In this document: positions 36,166 through 44,601 of the stretch, piece after piece
Layout of the letters: every line of letters begins with the position of its first letter
Position numbering within the stretch: the stretch's first letter is position 1
NCBI RefSeq assembly: GCF_016865485.1
Contig: NZ_AP024452.1
Span: forward strand, 2,068,501 to 2,132,500
Length of the DNA: 64,000 bases
Direction: 5' to 3'
From: Luteitalea sp. TBR-22
Lineage (GTDB): Bacteria > Acidobacteriota > Vicinamibacteria > Vicinamibacterales > Vicinamibacteraceae
Made by a program: the position numbers and the translations under genes
The notes under the pieces: generated by a model
Seen by the model: the letters and a program-made list of their open reading frames with translations, nothing else
Databases searched by the model: none
What the model was told of the DNA's origin: nothing

Positions 36166-37496
36166 TCATCACCAAGAAGGCCCTGCCGCGGCGCACGTTC
36201 CTGCGGGGGCTCGGCGCCACCGTGTCGCTGCCGCTGCTCGATGCGATGGTGCCGGCGCTGACGGCCACGGCCCGGACGCCGGCCCGGCAGGTGCGCCGGC
36301 TCGGCTTCGTGTACATGCCGATGGGCTGCGACCTGGCGCGGTGGACGCCGACCGGCGAGGGCCGCATCAGCGCGTTCTCGCCGACGCTGCAGTCGCTGGC
36401 GCCGGTGGCCGACCAGCTCACGGTGCTGTCGCACCTCGAGCTCAAGAACGCATATCCCGGCACGCACGCGACGTCGAACGCGGCGTTCCTCAGCGCGGCG
36501 CGCGCCAAGTGGACCGAGAGCACCGACTACTACCTGGGCGTCACCGCCGACCAGGTGGCCGCGCAGCAGATGGGTCGCGACACGCTCCTGCCCTCGCTCG
36601 AGCTCTCGATGGACCTGCTGCAGACGGTGGGGCAGTGCGACAACGGCTACGCGTGCGTGTACCAGAACAACCTGTCGTGGTCCTCGCCGACGACGCCGCT
36701 GCCGGCCGAGGCGCACCCGCGGCTGGTGTTCGAGCGCCTCTTCGGCGAGGGCGGCACGCCGGCCGACCGTCAGGCGGCACTGCGTCGCCGCGCCAGCCTG
36801 CTCGACGCCGTGCGGGAGGACATGACGCGCCTGGAGCGCAGCCTCGGCGCCGAGGACCGCATCCGCGTCGGGCAGTACCTCGACACGGTGCGCGAGGTCG
36901 AGCGGCGCATCCAGAAGGCCGAGACGCAGACGCGAGACGCGCCGCTGCCCGACCTGGATCGCCCGGCCGGCGTACCCGCCTCGTATGCCGAGCACGCGAC
37001 GCTGATGTTCGACCTGCAGGTGCTGGCGCTGCAGGGCGACGTGACGCGCGTGACCACCTTCCAGCTCGCGCGCGAGACGAGCAACCGGACCTACAACGAG
37101 ATCGGCGTGCCCGATCCCCACCATCCGCTCACGCACCACGGCAACGACCCCGAGAAGGTCGCCCGGATGGCGAAGATCAACGCGTTCCACGTGTCGTTGT
37201 TCGCGAAGTTCCTCGAGAAACTGCAGGCGACGCCGGAGGGCGACGGCACGCTCCTCGATCACTCGCTGTACCTGTACGGCAGTGGCATGGGCGATCCCAA
37301 CATCCACAACCACATCGACCTGCCGATCTTGGTCGCTGGCGGTGGGCGCAATCCCGGCGGCGGCGCGCGTCACATCCGGTACGCGGAGCCGACGCCGCTG
37401 GCCAACCTTCACCTGACGCTGCTCGCGCGAGCGGGCGTGCGCCTCGACGCGTTCGCCGACAGCCGTGGCCACGTCGACGAGCTGCTGTCGCTCTGA
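36162..37496 (+). CDS. DUF1552 exported protein (partner of DUF1592 protein)
   Basis: A 444-residue Tat substrate (PRRTFLRGLGATVSLPLLDAM). The family pattern runs through the whole length: RLGFVYMPMGCDLARWTP, SHLELKNAYPGTHATSNAAFLS, PSLELSMD, CVYQNNLSWSS, PRLVFERLFGEGG, DPHHPLTHHGNDPEKV and LYGSGMGDPNIHNH. The fold is sulfatase-like in many predictions, but no activity is proven. The start overlaps the DUF1592 stop (ATGA), so the two proteins are made together, probably as an envelope complex. Confidence 0.92.
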   Translation: MIITKKALPRRTFLRGLGATVSLPLLDAMVPALTATARTPARQVRRLGFVYMPMGCDLARWTPTGEGRISAFSPTLQSLAPVADQLTVLSHLELKNAYPGTHATSNAAFLSAARAKWTESTDYYLGVTADQVAAQQMGRDTLLPSLELSMDLLQTVGQCDNGYACVYQNNLSWSSPTTPLPAEAHPRLVFERLFGEGGTPADRQAALRRRASLLDAVREDMTRLERSLGAEDRIRVGQYLDTVREVERRIQKAETQTRDAPLPDLDRPAGVPASYAEHATLMFDLQVLALQGDVTRVTTFQLARETSNRTYNEIGVPDPHHPLTHHGNDPEKVARMAKINAFHVSLFAKFLEKLQATPEGDGTLLDHSLYLYGSGMGDPNIHNHIDLPILVAGGGRNPGGGARHIRYAEPTPLANLHLTLLARAGVRLDAFADSRGHVDELLSL

Positions 37497-37500
37497 TCGC

Positions 37501-39003
37501 ATGGCCTCGCGCCCCTGCCGTCGACTCGTGCTCCCGGTGCTGCTGGCGCTCTGGGGCGCACTCGCCGCGGCGAGCGGGCCGGAACCGCGCGTCGCCGACG
37601 CGGCCGAGCGGGCGGCCTGGGCGGAGGTGCGGGAACTGCTCGCCCGTCGGGCGCCGGTGACCGTGCCGCAGGTCGACGGCATGACGGCCCTGCACTGGGC
37701 CGTGCACCACGACGAGGTCGGCGTCGTCGAGGGCCTGCTGCGCGCCGGCGCCGACGTGCGTGCGTCGACCCGGTACGGCGTGACGCCGCTGTCGTTGGCG
37801 TGCACCAACGGGAGCGCGCCGATCGCCCGCCTGTTGCTCGAGGCCGGCGCCGGGCCGAACGATGCCTTGCCCGGCGGGGAGACGCCGCTGATGACGGCGG
37901 CACGCGCCGGCGCGACCGACGTCGTCGCGTTGCTGCTGGCCCGCGGCGCCAACGTCGGGGCGCGCGACGAGCGGCGCGGGCAGGACGCGCTCATGTGGGC
38001 GGCCGCCGAAGGCCATGCCGACGTCGTCGCCGAGCTCGTGAAGGCGGGCGCCGACGTGCACGGTCGCGCGCCGTCGGGGTTCACGCCCCTGCTGTTCGCG
38101 GCGCGCGAAGGACGGCTCGAGGCGGTGCGCGCGCTGCTGAAGGCCGGCGCGCGCGTCGACGACGTCGTTCCCCCCGATGGCCCCGGCCCTCGTCGTCGGG
38201 GCTACGGCGGGGTCCCGCCGGCGGGGACGACGCCGTTGCTGATCGCGGTGCGCAACGGACATCTCGACGTCGCCGCGGCGTTGCTCGAGGCCGGCGCCAA
38301 CGCGGCAGCGGACGGCACGGGGTACACCGCGCTCCACGCGATCACCGTGCTGCGCAAGCCGGGCGTCGGCGACAACGATCCAGCGCCCGAGGGATCCGGG
38401 ACGCTCGACAGCCTCGACCTCGTGACGCGACTGGTGGCCGCCGGCGCCGACGTGAACGCGCGGATGACGCGCCGCGTCAACCTGAACAACACGCGGCTCG
38501 ACGAGCGCGGCGCCACGCCCTTCCTGCTCGCGGCCCTGACCGCCGACGTGCCGCTGATGAAGCGCCTGCTGGCGGTCGGCGCCGACCCCACCGCCACCAC
38601 CGCGGACGGCTCGACCGCCCTCATGCTCGCGGCGGGACTCGCGACGCGGTCGCCGGGCGAGGACGCCGGTACGGAGGCCGAGGTCGTGGAGGCGCTGCAG
38701 TTCCTGCTCGATCTGGGCGCGGATCCGAACGCCGTGGACAGGCACGGCGAGACGGCGATGCACGCCGCCGCCTACAAGAACCTGCCGAAGGCCGTGAAGC
38801 TGCTGGCGTCGCGCGGCGCCCGAATCGACGTGTGGAACCGCCCCGACGAGTTCGGCTGGACGCCCCTGGCGATTGCCGTCGGCTATCGCTTCGGCAACTT
38901 CAAGCCATCGCCGGAGACCGAGGCCGCCGTTCGCGAGGTGATGATCGCCGCCGGTGTCACGCCACCGGCGGTGGTCAAGGCGAAGCTGCAGGAAGTGTAC
39001 TAG
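37501..39003 (+). CDS. Exported ankyrin-repeat protein
   Basis: A 500-residue protein with a signal peptide (LVLPVLLALWGALAAASG). About nine ankyrin repeats follow (for example GMTALHWAVHHDEVGVVEGLLRAGADV as pattern, then GETPLMTAARAGATDVVALL, DALMWAAAEGHADVVAELV and GFTPLLFAAREGRLEAVRAL). A Gly/Pro-rich insert lies near residue 225 and a longer interruption near residue 300. It begins four bases after DUF1552, and ankyrin genes often accompany the DUF1592/DUF1552 pair, so it is probably a third member of that cassette. Its last 29 bases overlap the convergent glycosyltransferase gene. Confidence 0.9.
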   Translation: MASRPCRRLVLPVLLALWGALAAASGPEPRVADAAERAAWAEVRELLARRAPVTVPQVDGMTALHWAVHHDEVGVVEGLLRAGADVRASTRYGVTPLSLACTNGSAPIARLLLEAGAGPNDALPGGETPLMTAARAGATDVVALLLARGANVGARDERRGQDALMWAAAEGHADVVAELVKAGADVHGRAPSGFTPLLFAAREGRLEAVRALLKAGARVDDVVPPDGPGPRRRGYGGVPPAGTTPLLIAVRNGHLDVAAALLEAGANAAADGTGYTALHAITVLRKPGVGDNDPAPEGSGTLDSLDLVTRLVAAGADVNARMTRRVNLNNTRLDERGATPFLLAALTADVPLMKRLLAVGADPTATTADGSTALMLAAGLATRSPGEDAGTEAEVVEALQFLLDLGADPNAVDRHGETAMHAAAYKNLPKAVKLLASRGARIDVWNRPDEFGWTPLAIAVGYRFGNFKPSPETEAAVREVMIAAGVTPPAVVKAKLQEVY

Positions 39004-40252
39004 CCAGGGCCTCCATCTCGGCGACGGCGCGGTCCTCGCGGACGTCGCGGGCGATGACCTCGGCCATCCGGCGTGCCGCCTCGCGAAAGCCACCTTCCTC
39101 GAGCAGGCGACGCAGGTCGCTGGCGATGCGTTGCGTCGACGCACGCGGCGACGTCACCAGTCCGGCCCCGCACGCTTCCACCCGTGCCCCGTTGTCCTTC
39201 TGGTCGCGGCCGAACGGCATCACCAGCACGGGCAGGCCGTGCGCGAGCGACTTGAGCACCGTGCCGTGTCCGCCGTGGCACACGACCGCGGAGGCATGAG
39301 GCAGCACCGACGCGTGCCGCGCGGACGCCACCAGGCGCACGTTCGGCGGCGGTGCCCACGAGGGCGCGGCGAGGCTGCCGAGCGTCGCGAGCCCACGCAC
39401 CGGCAGCGCGCCGAGCGCCTCGACGATCCGGCGGAAGGCCTCGTCTTGTCGCTGGTACGTGGATCCGAGCGAGACGAGTACCAGCGGCTCCCCGGCGTCG
39501 TCGGGCCATGGCGAGCTCCATGGCTCTGGCCACGACGGATCGTCGAGCTGCGGCCCCACGTAGCGCACGTGCGCAGGCAGCCCGCTCGGCACGAAGTCGT
39601 ATTCGCGGCTCGTCAGGACCAGCGCGCGGGGCAGGCGCAGCAACTGCTCGAACACGAAAGCCACGGGAGGCAGGCCCAGCGCCACGCGGGCTTCGTTCAG
39701 CGGAGGCAGGCCGAAGGCGAACACGCGGCGGGCGAGCCCGAGCATCACGGCATCCCTGGCGCGCCCCAGCACGCTCCGCGCCGGCTTCAGTCCGAACCCG
39801 AGCGGCGTGAAGCCCTCGACGGGGGCATGGAACGGGTAGTGGAACAGCGTCGCGGCCGGCAGCCTGGAGCGCTCGGCGGCGGCCATGGCCCCGAACAGCA
39901 GGCAGTCGACCGCGAGCGCCTGCGGGGTGGTGCGATCGATCGCGTCGAGCACGTCGCGCGCGTACCGGGAGGCCGGGCCGAACATCACCTGCTCGCCGAT
40001 GCGGCGCAGTTGCGCCGGAGGCGACGAGGGCTCCCAGTCGCGAACGGTGTCGGCGGCGCGATCGCGCATGTTGTGCTGCGGTGCGCACGTCCACGTCAGG
40101 AACCGACAGCCGGCCGACTCGACCGCATCGGCGAGTACGCGGTCGGCGAGCACGTGGACCGTGTGCCCGCGGCCCGCCAGGCGCCGCGCGATGGCGAGCT
40201 GCGCGGGGACGTTGCCGCCGCCGTCGACGAGGGTGAACAGGAAGGTGCTCAA
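38975..40252 (-). CDS. GT1-family glycosyltransferase (UDP-glucosyltransferase / macrolide GT type)
   Basis: A ~425-residue cytosolic glycosyltransferase with the GT-B fold. The N-terminal domain starts FLFTLVDGGGNVPAQLAIARRLAGRGHTVHVLA. The C-terminal domain has VLVSLGSTYQRQDEAF and the donor site CHGGHGTVLKSLAHGLPVLVMP then GRDQKDNGARVE, typical of UDP-sugar enzymes acting on lipophilic small molecules. Translation starts at a TTG whose last bases form the TetR stop (TTGA), so it is coupled to that regulator. The acceptor is unknown; detoxification by glycosylation is plausible. Its 3' end overlaps the ankyrin gene by 29 bases. Confidence 0.87.
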   Translation of the reverse strand: MSTFLFTLVDGGGNVPAQLAIARRLAGRGHTVHVLADRVLADAVESAGCRFLTWTCAPQHNMRDRAADTVRDWEPSSPPAQLRRIGEQVMFGPASRYARDVLDAIDRTTPQALAVDCLLFGAMAAAERSRLPAATLFHYPFHAPVEGFTPLGFGLKPARSVLGRARDAVMLGLARRVFAFGLPPLNEARVALGLPPVAFVFEQLLRLPRALVLTSREYDFVPSGLPAHVRYVGPQLDDPSWPEPWSSPWPDDAGEPLVLVSLGSTYQRQDEAFRRIVEALGALPVRGLATLGSLAAPSWAPPPNVRLVASARHASVLPHASAVVCHGGHGTVLKSLAHGLPVLVMPFGRDQKDNGARVEACGAGLVTSPRASTQRIASDLRRLLEEGGFREAARRMAEVIARDVREDRAVAEMEALASTLPAASP

Positions 40253-40863
40253 TTGGCGCTCCGGAAGGTGGCGAGCACGGCCTCGACGTGGTCGACGAGC
40301 CGCGCCGTGGTGGCACGACGGCCGAGGCCGAGGTCGCGCCGGTACAGCTTCCACAGGTAGAAGTCGGTGGTGCCGAACAGCAGCAGGACGCGCCGCTCGC
40401 GCTCGGCGCGCCGGAGCCCGGCCAGCACCGACCCGAACGTCGCCTCCACCCAGCGGCGGTGCATGGCGCGCGCCTCGACGTACCGCGCGCGGATGAGAGG
40501 CTGGTGATCCTCCTGCACGAGCCCGTTCCACGCGAGATCCCCCATCGCCTCGTAGCTGGCCACCAGCGTGCCTACGGCGCCGGCGACGTCGTCGGTCGCC
40601 GCCACCTTCCGGCTCCGCTCGACCTGCGCGGCGAAGCGGGAGGAGGCCTCCTGGAAGAGGCGTTCCTTCGAGCCGCAGCGCCGCAGCACCGTCTGCAGCG
40701 TCACGCCGGCGCCCTCGGCCACCGCCTGCAGCGTGACCTCCGCGAAGGGTCGGGTCCGGAACAGCGCCGTGGCGGCCTCGTGGATGCGGTCCAGCGTGCG
40801 CTCGGCCGCTTCGGCGCGGGCGCCCATCCGGTAGGGACGACGGGGCGGTGGCGGGGGCCTCAT
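40249..40863 (-). CDS. TetR/AcrR-family repressor
   Basis: A 204-residue regulator. The N-terminal helix-turn-helix (RIHEAATALFRTRPFAEVTLQAVAEGAGVTLQTVLRRCGSKERLF) is standard TetR; the C-terminal ligand domain is unassigned. The stop overlaps the glycosyltransferase start, so it probably controls its own operon. A palindrome just upstream of the start (40869-40883) is the likely operator. The Pro-rich N-terminal tail before MGARAEAAERTLD could mean the true start is the ATG at 40827. Confidence 0.9.
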   Translation of the reverse strand: MRPPPPPRRPYRMGARAEAAERTLDRIHEAATALFRTRPFAEVTLQAVAEGAGVTLQTVLRRCGSKERLFQEASSRFAAQVERSRKVAATDDVAGAVGTLVASYEAMGDLAWNGLVQEDHQPLIRARYVEARAMHRRWVEATFGSVLAGLRRAERERRVLLLFGTTDFYLWKLYRRDLGLGRRATTARLVDHVEAVLATFRSAN

Positions 40864-40868
40864 TTGAC

Positions 40869-40883
40869 GTTAGTCAGGCTAAC
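40869..40883. promoter_or_regulatory. Palindromic TetR-type operator
   Basis: GTTAG (40869-40873) and CTAAC (40879-40883) flank a five-base centre. The site is close to typical TetR-family operators (TTAGTNNNNCTAA-like). It lies six bases before the TetR ATG and overlaps a TAACGT box on the - strand, so binding should block transcription of the repressor/glycosyltransferase operon. Confidence 0.6.
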
Positions 40884-40985
40884 TCGAAAACGAGGGCCTC
40901 GGCAAGCAGCCGCGGCGAGCCACCTGAAGACCCCATGGCACGCCATCCCTACCAAATCGCCGGCGATGCTGGCACGATGTGCCGC

Positions 40986-42275
40986 ATGCGTTCATGGCTG
41001 ATGGCCGTCGCCCTCGTGGCGACACTCGGGGCGGCGACGCCCGCACGGGCCGAGATGCGCGCGGGCGTGGCCCGCGTCGACATCACGCCTGCGGGCTCGA
41101 TGACGATGTACGGGTATGCCAACCGGAAGTGCGGGCCGTCCAACGGCGTGCACGACCCGCTGCAGGCCAAGGCGCTCGTCATCGAGTCGGGCGGCGAGGC
41201 GATGGCCATCGTCACGCTCGACCTCGGCAGCATGGTGTCCGAGCGCCTGCACCAGCAGGTGGCCGAGCGGTTCGGCATCCGCACCTTGCTGCTCTCGGCG
41301 TCGCACACGCACTCGGCGCCGGCCTTCCTGCCGTTCGGCAGCGCGCCGGTCAGCAACGCCGCCGCCCTGGCCTATCGTGACGAAGTCGAAGCCAGGGTGC
41401 TCGACGCCGTGGGCCGCGCGAAGGCTGCGCTGGCGCCGGCGCGGCTGCAGGTGGCGCGGGGATCGCTGCAACTGGGCTACAACCGCCTGCTGCCGCGCGA
41501 CGACGGTCGATCGCGCGCGCTGTTCGACAACCTCGAGCGCGTCCCGTACGGACCTGTCGATCCCGAGTTCGTGCTGTTGCGGGTCGACGGGATGGACGGA
41601 CAGCCGCGCGCGGTGCTCGTCCACTACGCGGTCCACGCCGTGGTGCTCGGCCCCACCAATTGCAGGTACTCGGCGGACTACCCGGGAGTCCTGCAGGCGA
41701 CCGCGGAGGCCGGCCTCCCGGGCGCACAGGTGATGTTCGTGCAGGGCGGCGCGGGCGACATCAATCCGCTCTTCATGGCACGGTCGGGCGACGAAGCCCG
41801 GGATTTCGCGGTCGTCGAGGCGATGGGCAAGCTGCTGGGCGAGGCCGTGGTGCGTGCGTCGGCGGGTGCCACGCCGGTGCCGGCCGGGCGCGAGGGCATC
41901 GCGGTGCGGCGCGAGGTGGTCACCGTGAAGGACCGGTGGGACCCCACGCAGACGCTGGACATCGGCATCGCGACGGTGCTGCTCAACGGCACGATCGGGA
42001 TTGCCGCGTGGCCGGGGGAGGTCATGCACCGACTGCAGCGCGACTGGAAGGCCCGCGCCGAGGTGCCGGTGCCGCTGTTCTACGGCTACACGCACAGCGG
42101 CGCCGGCACCTGGGCCGGGTACGTGCCGGACCTGCGATCGGCCGCGCACGGTGGCTACGGCGCCGACGCCAGCACCCGCGTCGAGATCGGGACCGGCGAG
42201 CGGTTGCTCGAGCGGCACCTGATCAACCTGTACGACCTGCAGGGGATGTGGAAGGACGCGCAGGGCAAGCCGTAG
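40986..42275 (+). CDS. Neutral/alkaline non-lysosomal ceramidase-like enzyme, exported
   Basis: A 429-residue exported protein (signal MRSWLMAVALVATLGAATPARA) matching the N-terminal catalytic domain of neutral ceramidases. The start of the domain reads GVARVDITPAGSMTMYGYA, followed by VTLDLGSM, the zinc-ligand-type block SASHTHSAPAF, FVQGGAGDINPLF and FYGYTHSGAGTWAGYV. True neutral ceramidases are ~650 residues with a C-terminal domain that is missing here, so the substrate may be another amide. Acidobacterial versions are usually this shorter form. An ATG nine bases upstream (40977) is also possible. Confidence 0.8.
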   Translation: MRSWLMAVALVATLGAATPARAEMRAGVARVDITPAGSMTMYGYANRKCGPSNGVHDPLQAKALVIESGGEAMAIVTLDLGSMVSERLHQQVAERFGIRTLLLSASHTHSAPAFLPFGSAPVSNAAALAYRDEVEARVLDAVGRAKAALAPARLQVARGSLQLGYNRLLPRDDGRSRALFDNLERVPYGPVDPEFVLLRVDGMDGQPRAVLVHYAVHAVVLGPTNCRYSADYPGVLQATAEAGLPGAQVMFVQGGAGDINPLFMARSGDEARDFAVVEAMGKLLGEAVVRASAGATPVPAGREGIAVRREVVTVKDRWDPTQTLDIGIATVLLNGTIGIAAWPGEVMHRLQRDWKARAEVPVPLFYGYTHSGAGTWAGYVPDLRSAAHGGYGADASTRVEIGTGERLLERHLINLYDLQGMWKDAQGKP

Positions 42276-42367
42276 CGGCGCCGGCGGGCTCGAGGCACAG
42301 CCGGAACGCACGCGCCTTGGGAGGCGCGGGCATGAGCCGGAGCCTTGAGCCGTATGCCGTTGCCTGC

Positions 42368-42373
42368 TACCGT
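42368..42373 (+). promoter_or_regulatory. Putative -10 box of the TPR protein gene
   Basis: TACCGT inside CTGCTACCGT ends five bases before the ATG at 42379. This is the same TGCTAC-type arrangement found at 10434 and 11263. Confidence 0.35.
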
Positions 42374-42378
42374 GCGGC

Positions 42379-43068
42379 ATGGCCGTCGACGATTGGGAAA
42401 TCTCGGCCTTACAGAAAGGCTGGGGTGGAGCCAGGCCTGCACCTGGGCGAGCCATCGCCCTGGGCGGCGTGCTCGCCGCACTCTGGGGGGCAGCCGCCGC
42501 AATGGTGCGGGCCTCTCACCTGCGAGGGCGTCAGGCCGACGCGGTCGCGCAGCGTTCGGCCAAGGCGACCCGCACGACGGCCGTCCCCGATGACCGCGTG
42601 CAGGAGATCCGGGCGGCACAGGATCTTCTCCGCCGCGGCTTCCCCGATGAGGCCGCGTCTCGATTGCAACTGGTCGTGGAGCGCTTCCCCGACCCCGGGC
42701 CGGCGCTCCCGCTGCTGGCGCGCGCCGAGTTTGCGCGCGGCCGCGTCGCCGAGGCGTTCGTCGCGGCGGGTCGGGCGCTCGCGCGACAGCCGGACGATCG
42801 TGCCACCGCACGGCTGCGGGCCCTGTCGGCGGAGGTGCTGTCATTCGGTCCGGAGCAGCCGCGCTCGGCGCGGCAGGGGCGCCGCGCCCACTTGCGGGCC
42901 CTGCTGCAGCGTGCACGGGCCTCGCTCGTCAAGTGCCAGGCTGCCGATCCGTCGCTGGTCGCCGCGATCGACGGGTGGTTGCGTGCCGCCGCGGCCGACG
43001 AGGACCTCGGGCGCGGAGCGCCACCGGCAGCGGCGACGCGCGTCGATGGTGGCGGTGCGGCCGAGTGA
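42379..43068 (+). CDS. TPR-like membrane-anchored hypothetical protein
   Basis: A 229-residue protein with a single TM near residues 26-44 (AIALGGVLAALWGAAAAMV). A helical repeat region follows (VQEIRAAQDLLRRGFPDEAASRLQLVVERFPDPGPALPLLARAEFARGRVAEAFVAA as overall pattern), consistent with two or three TPRs. The tail is Ala/Arg-rich. No catalytic motif is visible. It stands alone between the ceramidase-like and crystallin-like genes. Confidence 0.6.
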   Translation: MAVDDWEISALQKGWGGARPAPGRAIALGGVLAALWGAAAAMVRASHLRGRQADAVAQRSAKATRTTAVPDDRVQEIRAAQDLLRRGFPDEAASRLQLVVERFPDPGPALPLLARAEFARGRVAEAFVAAGRALARQPDDRATARLRALSAEVLSFGPEQPRSARQGRRAHLRALLQRARASLVKCQAADPSLVAAIDGWLRAAAADEDLGRGAPPAAATRVDGGGAAE

Positions 43069-43155
43069 GCGAGCCGCAGCGCCTGCTGCGGCTCGACGTG
43101 TCATCGGCGTGTGAGGGGGGGCGTGGTGGTGGACGGGGTTTGTCCCCGGTCCGCG

Positions 43156-43908
43156 CTAGAAGCCCTTGCTGCGTCCCTCGGGCGTGTCGCGCAGGGCGTC
43201 CTCCAACTGTCGTTGCGACCAGTTGTTCTTCATCACCTCGTTGATCCAGGGCCGCGCGGCCGGGTCCGGATCGCGCCGCAATACGCGCTGGTACGCCTGT
43301 CGGACCATGCGTTCTGCCTGTTCGTACGTGTAGCGCCCGCCGTTGTGCGAGCTCGATCCGTACGAACCGCCGCCGTACGCGCCGCCCCAGCCCTGGTGCG
43401 ATAAGCCGTAGCCGCCGTGATAGCTGCTGCCGTACCCGCCGTTGTCATAGTCGGGCGGCCTCGACGGGGGGCGAGAGCCGTACCCGCCGCTCCCGCCGTA
43501 CCCGTACGAGCCGCCGCCGTACGCGCCGCCCCAGGACCCGCCGCCCCCGCCGCGGCGATCCACGACGAACGACGAGATGCGGTCGTTGAAGCCGGCATCG
43601 CGCAGGTCGCGGATGCTGCTCGCGAAGCGGCGGGACTCGCCCCGCAGGTCGTTGGAGCGGAAGACCGTGACCTCGACGTACCCGAACAGGCGGATCGACG
43701 AGATCTCGTCGTTGGTGCCCGGCGGGACACGGCCCGCCAGTTCGCCGACGGGCGCGCAGAAGTAGCGGCCCATGTAGTTGATGTCCTCGTAGAAGCACGC
43801 ACCCGCCGAGGGGAGCGGCGCGCGGCCCCAGGCGTACTGTGCCGACGCCGGTGCCACGGGAGCCAGCGTGAGGGCGATCGCCGACGCGAGGCGAATCAGG
43901 CGGCTCAT
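43156..43908 (-). CDS. Exported beta/gamma-crystallin-like protein with Gly/Tyr-rich linker
   Basis: A 250-residue secreted protein. After a signal peptide (IALTLAPVAPASAQ) comes a beta/gamma-crystallin or streptomycete metalloproteinase-inhibitor type domain (about 35-110): ACFYEDINYMGRYFCAPVG, then NDEISSIRLFGYVEVTVF and FNDRISSFVV. A ~100-residue Gly/Ser/Tyr-rich stretch follows. The C-terminal helical module (AERMVRQAYQRVLRRDPDPA then SQRQLEDALRDTPEGR) looks like a DUF4214-type domain. Crystallin folds often bind Ca2+. The start overlaps the upstream lipoprotein stop (ATGA). Confidence 0.75.
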   Translation of the reverse strand: MSRLIRLASAIALTLAPVAPASAQYAWGRAPLPSAGACFYEDINYMGRYFCAPVGELAGRVPPGTNDEISSIRLFGYVEVTVFRSNDLRGESRRFASSIRDLRDAGFNDRISSFVVDRRGGGGGSWGGAYGGGSYGYGGSGGYGSRPPSRPPDYDNGGYGSSYHGGYGLSHQGWGGAYGGGSYGSSSHNGGRYTYEQAERMVRQAYQRVLRRDPDPAARPWINEVMKNNWSQRQLEDALRDTPEGRSKGF

Positions 43909-44477
43909 GGCTTCGCGACGGGCTGCGCGGCGTCGGTGGCCGCAGGGGCAGGCGGGGCAGCGGGCACGCCGGGCGCGTTGTCGATGTCGTGCGACACGCG
44001 CCACTTGCCGTCCTCGCCCTTCACGTAGACGACGAGGTACCGTCCCTCGGTCGTGGTCGGTGGGGCACCGGCCTTGGGCGTGACCGTCACCGAGTACCGG
44101 CCGCGGTCGAGGCCGACGGCGCCGAGCGTGCGGGTCTCGTCGGGCGTCAGGGTGGCCTTCACCATGACCTGCGCGAACATCGCCTCGAGGCTCGCGACGA
44201 TCGCGTCGCGGCCCTTCAGGCTCGGCTGGTGGTTCGGCTCCGAGACCGCGTTCTCGGTGTACAACTGCCCGATCGCCGCGGCGTCACCGGCCGCGTAGGC
44301 CGCCATGAACCCTTCGCGGGCGGCCTTGATGGCGGCGAGGTCGGCGGGAGCGTCGAGCGCCGGCCGGGAGTCGGCGGCGGGCGGGGGAGGGGCGGCCGGG
44401 GCACACCCGGTCGTGGCGAGCGCGCCGAGCAGCAGGGCGGCGGCAAGGGATGTCGGTCTCAGCATGAGCTGGATCAT
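43905..44477 (-). CDS. DUF4440/SnoaL-like (NTF2-fold) lipoprotein
   Basis: A 190-residue protein with a lipobox (ALATTGC). The NTF2-like fold (about 50-160) has IKAAREGFMAAYAAGDAAAIGQLYTENAV, GRDAIVASLEAMF and GRYLVVYVKGEDGKWRVSHDIDN, typical of DUF4440 proteins. The tail is Pro/Ala-rich. NTF2-like domains serve as enzymes or ligand binders, and the role here is unknown. Its stop overlaps the crystallin-like gene start, so the two are co-expressed at the cell surface. Confidence 0.82.
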   Translation of the reverse strand: MIQLMLRPTSLAAALLLGALATTGCAPAAPPPPAADSRPALDAPADLAAIKAAREGFMAAYAAGDAAAIGQLYTENAVSEPNHQPSLKGRDAIVASLEAMFAQVMVKATLTPDETRTLGAVGLDRGRYSVTVTPKAGAPPTTTEGRYLVVYVKGEDGKWRVSHDIDNAPGVPAAPPAPAATDAAQPVAKP

Positions 44478-44601
44478 GCCGCCCGCGTCTGGCGTTGGCT
44501 ATCCGAAAGCCGACAATCGTCGGCCGGAGGCGCTACCATCCGCGAGACATGTCAGCAATCGGATGCCGCAGCGCCATGGCGCGGCAGGGAGGACGCGTGC
44601 A

